64,000 nucleotides of DNA from Liolophura sinensis (lineage: Eukaryota; Mollusca; Polyplacophora; Chitonida; Chitonidae): the NCBI RefSeq assembly GCF_032854445.1, contig NC_088295.1:7318501-7382500 (forward strand). Reading direction: 5' to 3'. Position numbers and translations under genes: made by a program. The notes beneath the pieces were generated by a model, which ran no database searches, was not told the origin of the DNA, and saw only the letters and a program-made list of their open reading frames with translations. Positions 31,641-43,600 of the stretch are shown here, piece after piece (position 1 is the first letter of the stretch; each line of letters starts with the position of its first letter).

Positions 31641-34600
31641 GTGCGAAACAGTGTTTGATCTTTAAGAAAAAAAACCCAAAAAGAACACAAATTGATTTCA
31701 TGGCTGCACTTCTGTATTTTCATGAGGTTCATTTTATTTAATATTTTTATCTTTAGTCTGAAAATGATACAGTGTGCTCACAAATATTTCAAATACGACA
31801 ACTGTTCTGGAGGTTATGGATGTAGGTAATATGCACTGGCTATCTTGGAGTACAAAAACTTTCAGTTATAATTAGACATGGAGCAACTTTTTGATGGCTG
31901 ATACAGCTGGCCCTGGAGAAAACAGCCAAGTGACCATACTTATAAACTGTTTTGGTCTGTTAATTCTAGGATGTGTTATTGGCAGTGGTGTGTTTAATGG
32001 TGATTTTAACTCCATGTAAGTTCATTATTTTGTAATTTTTACATCAGGAAGGAAAGAGATCTCGTAGTAACCCAGCATTATGGTGGATAGATGACAGGGG
32101 TCAGGAGGTAAAGTGGAGCTTCCAGCAACTCTCCCAGTACTCCAAAAAGTAAGTTACCTCAGCTCATTAGATTTGGTCAATTCTAGGTGTTTAGTTCATT
32201 CAGTGCATTTGTCTGAATGAAGGAAAATTTGCATAAACTTCTGCTTCATCACAGAATACATCAGAATATTATAAGTTCCTGTAAAATATTAATATGCCTG
32301 TGACTAAAATTATATTGATGGTTTAGTAAATATGTACCTCATAGTTCAAATAGTGTAAATTTACAGATGTCCATATTAAGCATTGCTTTGGTGTTAATGT
32401 GCTTTGTCTTTCTAGAGTTGCCAATATCCTGAGTATCGACTGTAGATTACAGCCAAAAGACAGGATGATTGTCATCCTTCCCCGTGTGTTACCTTGGTGG
32501 TTACTGAACCTGGCAGCAATAAGAGCAGGTAAACAGTAGATGATCCTCCCCCATGTGTTACCTGGCTGGTTTCTCAACCTGGCAGCAATAAGGACAGGTA
32601 AACAATAGATTGTTCTCCCCCATGTGTTACCTGGGTGGTTACTGACCCTGGCAGCAATAAGGACAGGTAAACATAGATGATTCTTCCCCTGTGTTACCTG
32701 GCTGGTTACTGACCCTGCCAGCTGGAAGAGCAGGTAAATAGATGATCCTTCCCCGCGTGTTACCTGGCTGGTTACTGACCCTAGCAGCAATAAGGACAGG
32801 TACATTGTAAACAATAAATGATTCTCCCCCATGTGTTACCTTGGTGGTTACTGTGAACCTGGCAGCAATGAGTGCAGGTGAACAATAGATGATCCTCAGC
32901 CATTTGTTACCTGGCTGGTTACTGAACCTGGCAGCAATGAGGACAGGTAAACAATAGATGATTCTCCCCCATGTGTTACCTGGCTGGTTAATGACCCTGC
33001 CACCTGGAAGAGCAGGTAAACAATAGATGATCCTTCCCCATGTGTTACCTGGGTGGTTACGGACCCTGGCAACAGTAAGAACAGGTAAAGAATAGATGGT
33101 CCTTCCCTGTGTGTTACCTGGGTGGTTACTGACCCTAGTAGCAATAAGGACAGGTAAGGTGTAAACAATAGATGATTCTCCCCCGTGTGTTACTTTGGTG
33201 ATTACCATGAACCTGGCAGCAATAAGAGCAGGTTAACAATAGAAACAATAGATGATCCTCCCCTCATGTGTCTCCTGGGTGGTTACAGAACTTGTGAGCA
33301 ATGAAAACAGCTGTTGATCCTTTGTCACAGTTTACCCAGGTGGCTTATACCAGACTTGGAAATAGTTTAGATACCTGTTTTGCAGTGCTGTTACATTGCA
33401 CATACACATACTAAGTGTAACAGTATGTTATACCAGGTACATGTGCATGCGACTGCTTCGTTAAACATTGTGTTATTATTTGACTCTAGCTTTACCTTCA
33501 GCATCATCCTAAAATACCTGTCTCATTTCTCTATGCAGGTGTGGTACTGAGCCCAGGAACAACTTTGTTGACCCCTAAGGACATCTCACACAGACTTCTG
33601 TCCTCTCAGGCCTGCTGTGTAGTGACTGATGTAAACTGTGCAGAGGCTGTGGATCAGGTAATGTGGAGATGTCTGATGACTTAATATGGTACTGGAAAAC
33701 AGTTTGGTTTGTTAAAATGCCCAGTCACTATGTAGTGGAATGTACAGTGACATGTAGAAAAAGCATCTAACAGATTTCATACCTTAACTGCCACTGATCA
33801 CTTTCCTGTATTGCAGCTTCAAACATTTTTGAAAATAATACAGCTCACTTTCAGCCTTAGCAAAACTTCTTCAAGAAATGGACATGCACTAGAATGAGAT
33901 GAGAATTTAAACAAGAGGTTCAGCCTGTGATGAGCACAACTGAGTGACTCTATAAAGAAGAGTGTAGGATGGCAAATGTGCCTCTCGAAATTAAATCGAG
34001 CATTATTCTACACAATGTTTTACATAAAATGACTTTATTAAATACAAGCCCTGCATGACTGGTTTTCGATCACCTAAAGTATAGTTAATATAATGGATAT
34101 GGTTGCATTTGTGTTGTGACGGAGTAAGCATCTGTTGGAATGGAACAGCATGCATGGAACACTATTATTAGTAAAGAAGGGGGACTGAAATTTTTCCGTT
34201 GGCAGGTGGCAGAGCAGAGTTCGTATCTGAAGACCAAACTTCTAATTGGGCCAGAGACCAGGTATGTGAACAATAGCTTCAACTACACTCTCCTGTCACC
34301 CCAACATGTACATGTCTGCCTTGTGGCTGTAACTTGCACCTTCATCCGCCTGTCACACGAACATGTACATGTCTGCCCTTTGACTGTAACTTGCACCTCC
34401 ATTCACCTGTCACACCACCATATACATGTCTGCTGTGTGACTGTAACTTGCACCTTCTTCTAATTGTCACACCAGCATGTAGATGTCTGCTCAGGGGCTG
34501 TAACTTGCACCTTCATCTACCTGTCACACCAGCATGTAGATGTCTGCTCAGGGGTTGTAACTTGCACTTTCATCTACCTGTCACACCAGCATGTACATGT

Positions 34601-37600
34601 CTGCTCTGTGGCTGTAACTTGCACCTTCATCTTACTGTCACACCAGGATGTACATGTCCGTTGTGTGACTGTAACTTGCACTTTCACCCACCTTTCACAC
34701 CAGGATGTACATGTCTGTTGTGTGACTGTAACTTGCACCTTCATCCACCTGCCACACCAGGATGTACATGTCTGTTGTGTGACTGTAACTTGCACTTTCA
34801 TCCACCTTTCACACCGGGATGTACATGTCTGTTGTGTGACTGTAACTTGCACCTTCATCCACCGGCCACACTAGCATGTACATGTCTGACTGTAACTTGT
34901 CCAAGTTTACTCTGTGGCTGTATGTGTACATATGTTTTAACAGTGAGTGTGGCTTACCACCACATCAGCATTATTTCAGCCCTTTCATGTTATTATTAAC
35001 AGTTACGACAATCTTTACATGTGCATTGTATGCTATAATGCAAACTATAGACCCTTGGTCTTGTCTCAAGTTGTGTCACAGTTACGTATGAGGTTGACGT
35101 AGGCTGACTGCCCTGTTGAATAGAGTTGACCCAACCCTTTGTCTTCCTCAGACCTGGCTGGATGAGCTTTAACCAACAGCTTGACAAGGCCAGCTCAGAT
35201 TTCCAGGTGAGTTTTAGAACTTTTCTCAGTTACATAAGAAAAATAAATTTTTGAAAATGAAATTTTTTCTTTTTCTTTGATCACATGCTTTCAAATTTCA
35301 AATTGACAGTCTACGTACATGTATATAGTCTTCCTGTGGAATTTGGTGATAGACCTACCATTAGTCAGCCCAGTGTCATGAGTACATGTACATGTGTACC
35401 GGTACAGGTATGATGAGGGCTGGTCAAGTGTCAAGAATGTAAATTCTCTGTTGTCAGTACATTGTGACCATGTGGGTCATCCTATCTGATGCCAGTGTAC
35501 TTTGACCAGATGGATCATCACACATTTTGTCAGGTGTGAGTACATTGTGACTGGGTAGGTCATCATATCTGTTTGTGCTTTGACCAGACTGATCATCACA
35601 GGTTTTGTCTGGTGTAAGTACATTGTGACTGGGTAGGTCATCATATCTGATGCCAGTGTACTTTGACCAGATGGATTATCACACATTTTGGCTGGTGTGA
35701 GTACATTGTGACTGGGTAGGTCATCATGTCTGATGCCAATGTACTTTGACCAGATGGATTATCACACATTTTGTCAGGTGTGAGTACATTGTGACTGGGT
35801 AGGTCATATCTGATGGTAGTGTACTTTGACCAGATGGATTATCACACATTTTGGCTGGTGTGAGTACATTGTGACTGGATAGGTCATCATGTCTGATGCC
35901 AGTGTACTTTGACCAGATGGATCATCACACTTTTTATCTGGTGTGAGTACATTGTGACTGGGTAGGTCATCATATCTGATGCCAGTGTACTTTGACCAGA
36001 TGGATTATCACACATTTTGTCATGTGTGAGTACATTGTGACTGGGTAGGTCATCATGTCTGATGCCAGTGTACTTTGACCAGACGGATCATCACACATTT
36101 TGTCATGTGTGAGTACATTGTGACTGGGTAGGCCATCCTGTCTGATGCCAGTGTACTTTGACCAGATGGATTATCACACATTTTGTCATGTGTGAGTACA
36201 TTGTGACTGGGTAGGTCATCATATCTGATGCCAGTGTACTTTGACCAGATGGATCATCACACATTTTGTCATGTGTGAGTACATTGTGACTGGGTAGGTC
36301 ATCATATCTGATGCCAGTGTACTTTGACCAGATGGATCATCACACATTTTGTCAGGTGTGAGTACATTGTGACTGGGTAGGCCATCATATCTGTTTGTGC
36401 TTTGACCAGACTGATCATCACAGGTTTTGTCAGGTGTGAGTACATTGTGACTGGGTAGGTCATCATATCTGATGCCAGTGTACTTTGACCATTTTGTCAG
36501 GTGTGAGTACATTGTGGCTGGGTAGGTCATCATGTCTGATGCCAGTGTACTTTGACCATTTTGTCTGGTGTGAGTACATTGTGACTGGGTAGGTCATCAT
36601 GTCTGATGCCAGTGTACTTTGACCAGATGGATCATCACACATTTTGTCTTGTGTGAGTACATTGTGACTGGGTAGGTCATCATATCTGTTTGTGCTCTGA
36701 CCAGACTGATCATCACAGGTTTTGTCTGGTGTGAGTACATTGTGACTGGGTAGGTCATCATGTCTGATGGCAGTGTACTTTGACCAGATGGATCATCACA
36801 AGTCTTGTCTGGTGTGAGTACATTGTGACTGGGTAGGTCATCATGTCTGATGGCAGTGTACTTTGACCAGATGGATTATCACACATTTTGGCTGGTGTGA
36901 GTACATTGTGACTGGGTAGGTCATCATGTCTGATGCCAGTGTACTTTGACCAGATGGATCATCACACATTTTGTCATGTGTGAGTACATTGTGACTGGGT
37001 AGGTCATCATATCTGATGCCAGTGTACTTTGACCAGATGGATTATCACACATTTTGTCATGTGTGAGTACATTGTGACTGGGTAGGTCATCATATCTGAT
37101 GGCAGCGTACTTTGACCAGATGGATCATCACAAGTCTTTTCTGGTGTGAGTACATTGTGGCTGGGTAGGTCATCATGTCTGATGCCAGTGTACTTTGACC
37201 AGATGGATTATCACACATTTTGGCTGGTGTGAGTACATTGTGACTGGGTAGGTCATCATGTCTGATGGCAGTGTACTTTGACCAGATGGATCATCACACT
37301 TTTTATCTGGTGTGAGTACATTGTGACTGGGTAGGTCATCATATCTGATGCCAGTGTACTTTGACCAGATGGATTATCACACATTTTGTCATGTGTGAGT
37401 ACATTGTGACTGGGTAGGTCATCATGTCTGATGCCAGTGTACTTTGACCAGATGGATCATCACACATTTTGTCAGGTGTGAGTACATTGTGACTGGGTAG
37501 GCCATCCTGTCTGATGCCAGTGTACTTTGACCAGATGGATTATCACACATTTTGTCAGGTGTGAGTACATTGTGACTGGGTAGGTCATCATGTCTGATGC

Positions 37601-40600
37601 CAGTGTACTTTGACCAGACGGATCATCACACATTTTGTCAGGTGTGAGTACATTGTGACTGGGTAGGTCATCATATCTGATGCCAGTGTACTTTGACCAG
37701 ATGGATTATCACACATTTTGTCATGTGTGAGTACATTGTGACTGGGTAGGTCATCATATCTGATGGCAGCGTACTTTGACCAGATGGATCATCACAAGTC
37801 TTTTCTGGTGTGAGTACATTGTGGCTGGGTAGGTCATCATGTCTGATGCCAGTGTACTTTGACCAGATGGATTATCACACATTTTGGCTGGTGTGAGTAC
37901 ATTGTGACTGGGTAGGTCATCATGTCTGATGGCAGTGTACTTTGACCAGATGGATCATCACACTTTTTATCTGGTGTGAGTACATTGTGACTGGGTAGGT
38001 CATCATATCTGATGCCAGTGTACTTTGACCAGATGGATTATCACACATTTTGTCATGTGTGAGTACATTGTGACTGGGTAGGTCATCATGTCTGATGCCA
38101 TTGTACTTTGACCAGATGGATCATCACACATTTTGTCAGGTGTGAGTACATTGTGACTGGGTAGGCCATCCTGTCTGATGCCAGTGTACTTTGACCAGAT
38201 GGATTATCACACATTTTGTCAGGTGTGAGTACATTGTGACTGGGTAGGTCATCATGTCTGATGCCAGTGTACTTTGACCAGACGGATCATCACACATTTT
38301 GTCAGGTGTGGGTACATTGTGACTGGGTAGGTCATCATATCTGATGCCAGTGTACTTTGACCAGATGGATTATCACACATTTTGTCATGTGTGAGTACAT
38401 TGTGACTGGGTAGGTCATCATATCTGATGCCAGTGTACTTTGACCATTTTGTCTGGTGTGAGTACATTGTGACTGGGTGGGTCATCATGTCTGATGGCAG
38501 CGTACTTTGACCAGATGGATCATCACAAGTCTTGTCTGGTGTGAGTACATTGTGACTGGGTAGGTCATCCTGTCTGATGCCAGTGTACTTTGACCAGATG
38601 GATTATCACACATTTTGTCAGGTGTGAGTACATTGTGACTGGGTAGGTCATCATATCTGATGCCAGTGTACTTTGACCAGATGGATTATCACACATTTTG
38701 TCATGTGTGAGTACATTGTGACTGGGTAGGTCATCATATCTGATGCCAGTGTACTTTGACCATTTTGTCTGGTGTGAGTACATTGTGACTGGGTGGGTCA
38801 TCATGTCTGATGGCAGCGTACTTTGACCAGATGGATCATCACAAGTCTTGTCTGGTGTGAGTACATTGTGACTGGGTAGGCCATCCTGTCTGATGCCAGT
38901 GTACTTTGACCAGATGGATTATCACACATTTTGTCAGGTGTGAGTACATTGTGACTGGGTAGGTCATCATATCTGATGCCAGTGTACTTTGACCAGATGG
39001 ATTATCACACATTTTGTCAGGTGTGAGTACATTGTGACTGGGTAGGTCATCATGTCTGATGCCAGTGTACTTTGACCAGACGGATCATCACACATTTTGT
39101 CATGTGTTTACTCTGTGGCTGTATGTGTACATATGTTTTAACAGTGAGTGTGGCTTACCACCACATCAGCATTATTTCAGCCCTTTCATGTTATTATTAA
39201 CAGTTACGACAATCTTTACATGTGCATTGTATGCTATAATGCAAACTATAGACCCTTGGTCTTGTCTCAAGTTGTGTCACAGTTACGTATGAGGTTGACG
39301 CATCACACAGTACATTGTGACTGGGTAGGTCATCATATCTGATGGCAGTGTACTTTGACCAGATGGATCATCACACATTTTGTCAGGTGTGAGTACATTG
39401 TGACTGGGTAGGCCATCATATCTGTTTGTGCTTTGACCAGACTGATCATCACAGGTTTTGTCAGGTGTGAGTACATTGTGACTGGGTAGGTCATCATATC
39501 TGATGCCAGTGTACTTTGACCATTTTGTCTGGTGTGAGTACATTGTGACTGGGTAGGTCATCATGTCTGATGGCAGTGTACTTTGACCAGATGGATCATC
39601 ACAAGTCTTGTCTGGTGTGAGTACATTGTGACTGGGTAGGTCATCATGTCTGATGGCAGTGTACTTTGACCAGATGCATTATCACACATTTTGGCTGGTG
39701 TGAGTACATTGTGACTGGGTAGGTCATCATGTCTGATGCCAGTGTACTTTGACCAGATGGATCATCACACTTTTTATCTGGTGTGAGTACATTGTGACTG
39801 GGTAGGTCATCATATCTGATGCCAGTGTACTTTGACCAGATGGATTATCACACATTTTGTCAGGTGTGAGTACATTGTGACTGGGTAGGTCATCATATCT
39901 GATGGCAGCGTACTTTGACCAGATGGATCATCACAAGTCTTTTCTGGTGTGAGTACATTGTGGCTGGGTAGGTCATCATGTCTGATGCCAGTGTACTTTG
40001 ACCAGATGGATTATCACACATTTTGTCTGGTGTGAGTACATTGTGACTGGGTAGGTCATCATGTCTGATGGCAGTGTACTTTGACCAGATGGATCATCAC
40101 ACTTTTTATCTGGTGTGAGTACATTGTGACTGGGTAGGTCATCATATCTGATGCCAGTGTACTTTGACCAGATGGATCATCACACATTTTGTCAGGTGTG
40201 AGTACATTGTGACTGGGTGGGTCATCATATCTGATGCCAGTGTACTTTGACCAGATGGATCATCACAAGTCTTGTCTGGTGTGAGTACATTGTGACTGGG
40301 TAGGTCATCATATCTGATGCCAGTGTACTTTGACCAGATGGATTATCACACATTTTGTCAGGTGTGAGTACATTGTGACTGGGTAGGTCATCATGTCTGA
40401 TGCCAGTGTACTTTGACCAGACGGATCATCACACATTTTGTCAGGTGTGGGTACATTGTGACTGGGTAGGTCATCATATCTGATGCCAGTGTACTTTGAC
40501 CAGATGGATTATCACACATTTTGTCATGTGTGAGTACATTGTGACTGGGTAGGTCATCATATCTGATGCCAGTGTACTTTGACCATTTTGTCTGGTGTGA

Positions 40601-43600
40601 GTACATTGTGACTGGGTAGGTCATCATGTCTGATGGCAGCGTACTTTGACCAGATGGATCATCACAAGTCTTGTCTGGTGTGAGTACATTGTGACATATC
40701 TGATGCCAGTGTACTTTGACCAGATGGATTATCACACATTTTGTCAGGTGTGAGTACATTGTGACTGGGTAGGTCATCATATCTGATGCTAGTGTACTTT
40801 GACCAGATGGATCATCACAAGTCTTGTCTGGTGTGAGTACATTGTGACATATCTGATGCCAGTGTACTTTGACCAGATGGATTATCACACATTTTGTTAG
40901 GTGTGAGTACATTGTGACTGGGTAGGTCATCATATCTGATGCCAGTGTGCTTTGACCAGATGGATCATCACAGGTTTTGTCTGGTGTGAGTACATTGTGA
41001 CTGGGTGGGTCATCATAGTTTGTACATGTGCATGTAGTCTAGGCAATCAGTCTGCAAAGCAATTGTTTGTACATTTCAGTCTCCCCCTACCAAGAGCTCT
41101 GATCCAATGATGTTGTTCTTCACCAGTGGCACTACGGGGGATCCAAAGATGGCTGAGCACAGCCATGCCAGCTATGGCCTGGGCCACATGGTCACAGCAG
41201 TGTAAGTCCATCACTGTCAGGCACCTCTAATACATATAATTGTTATCACACGGCCCTGACTTTGTCACAAAACTGCCCTGTGTAATAGGATAATAAGTAA
41301 TAAGATTTCTCTGGAATGAATGTATGAGTAAATGCTTAGGGTTTAATATGTCTTTTTGTGGCAGGACGGGTCTATGGTGCTAAAGGGCTGCCACCACATT
41401 TGGACTCCCTCTGTATGTCCTGTCACTTTCCCTCCCCATCTCAATGCATCCTGTCACTTTCCTCCCCTTCTCTGTACGTCCTGTCACTTTCTCTCCCAAT
41501 CTCTGTACGTCCTGTCACTTTCGGTCCTCATCTACACATTTGGGCTGACTCTGCACGTCCTGTCACTTTCCCTCCGGTCACTTTCCCTCCTCAGCTACAT
41601 GTTTGGACTGACTCCCGCTGGATATAATGTCACTTTCCGTCCTCAGCTATACATGCATGTATGAGTTTGGACTGACTCCCACTACATGTTTTTGCCATGT
41701 CACTTTCCCTCTCAGTTACACAGTTGGGCTGACTCCCTGTGTATGTAATGTCACTTTCTGTCCTCAGCTACGCATTTTGGCCGACTCTCTCTGTATATAA
41801 TGTCACTTTCACTCCTCAGCTATGTGTGTGGACTGACTCTCTCCTCAGGTATATGTATGTGTTTGGACTGACTCCCTATATATGTCACGTCACTTTCCCT
41901 CCTCAGGTACAGTTTTGTGCCGACTCTCTGTGTATATAATGTCACTTTCCCTCCTCAGCTACACGTTTGGGCTGACTCCCTCCTCAGGTATATTTGTGTG
42001 TTTGGACTGACTCCCAATACATGTCATGTCACTTTCCCTCCACAGCTACACTTTTGTGCTGTATGTAATGTCACTTTCCGTTCTCAGCTGTGTGTGTGGA
42101 CTGACTCCTCTATGTAATGTCACTTTCCTTCCTCAGCTACACTTTTGTGCTGACTCCCTCCATATGTAATGTCACTTACATTCCTCAGCTGTGTGTGTGG
42201 ACTGACTCCTCTATGTAATGTCACTTTCCTTCCTCAGCTACACTTTTGTGCTGACTCCTTCCATATGTAATGTCACTTACATTCCTCAGCTGTGTGTGTG
42301 GACTGACTCTATGTAATGTCACTTTCCCGCCTCAACTACACATTTGTGCTGACTCCTTCCATATGTAATGTCACTTACATTCCTCAGTTGTGTGTGGGGA
42401 CTGACTTCTCTATGTAATGTCACTTTCGCTCCTCAGCTACGCGTTTGGGCTGACTGCCTCCTCAGGTATATGTATGTGTCCTCAATGTAATGTCACTTTC
42501 CCTCCATATGGAGGGTGTGTGTGGACTGACTTCCTCTGTATGTATTGTCACTTTCCCTCCTCAGCTCTGTGTGGGGACTGACTTCTCTATGTAATGTCAC
42601 TTTCGCTCCTCAGCTACGCGTTTGGGCTGACTCCCACTGATGTGATGTGGAATCTTTCCGATACTGGCTGGGCCAAAGCTGCATGGTCAAGTTTTTTTGC
42701 GCCTTGGATTAATGGAGCGTGTGTTTTCCAACAAAACACAGCCAGATTTGACCCTCATGCAACTCTGGAGGTATATGTAATGGTTGCCATTGTGAATTTA
42801 TCTGAGGGTAATTACTTATTGCCTGCATTTCTGTGAAATTTGGTAAGGTCTGAAAGGTTGAATTTACCTGAACTACATGTGATGGTGGCAAGGTGAAATG
42901 TGTGATAAAGTAATTAAAGTAATGGGTGAAGGTGAAATTTGTGAGGAAGTAATGACTGAAATGTTTAATATAGCTGAACTACATGTACTTGTAATGGTTA
43001 AAAGGTGAAATTTGTGAGGAAGTAATGACTGAAATGTTTAATATAGCTGAACTACATGTACTGGTAATGGTTAAAAGGTGAAATTTGTGAGGAAGGAATG
43101 ATTGAAAGATTAAATTTACCTAAACTTTTTAAGGATGGCCCCATAGGGACACAATAATTGTGAGAAAACACTCAGGTGCATACATGTATATTATGTCAAG
43201 AAAACATTCTGTAACACACAGGGTACATCACTGTTCTGTGGTTCACAGAGATTCACACACAGGGCTCATCACTCTGTTCTGTGCTCCACACAGATTCGCA
43301 CACAGGGTTCATCACTCTGTTCTGTGCTCCACACAGATTCGCACACAGGGTACATCACTCTGTTCTGTGCTCCACACAGATTCACACAACAGGTACAACA
43401 CTCTGTTCTGTGCTCCACACAGGTTCACACACAGGGTACATCACTGTTCTGTCTTTCTCTGCAGGTGCTGTCCAGGTTTCCCATCACTCTGTTCTGTGCT
43501 CCACACAGGTTCACACACAGGGTACATCACTCTGATCTGTCTTTCTCTGCAGGTGCTGTCCAGGTTTCCCATCACTCTGTTCTGTGCTCCACACAGGTTC

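Noticed and set aside
32323-33208. Minus-strand frames of 169 and 189 aa
   Set aside because: Reverse complement of the junction-derived minisatellite of intron 3.
34334-34999. 221-aa and 136-aa Cys-rich repeat frames
   Set aside because: Product of the 57-bp array in ACSM intron 5; open on both strands, no signal peptide or domain.
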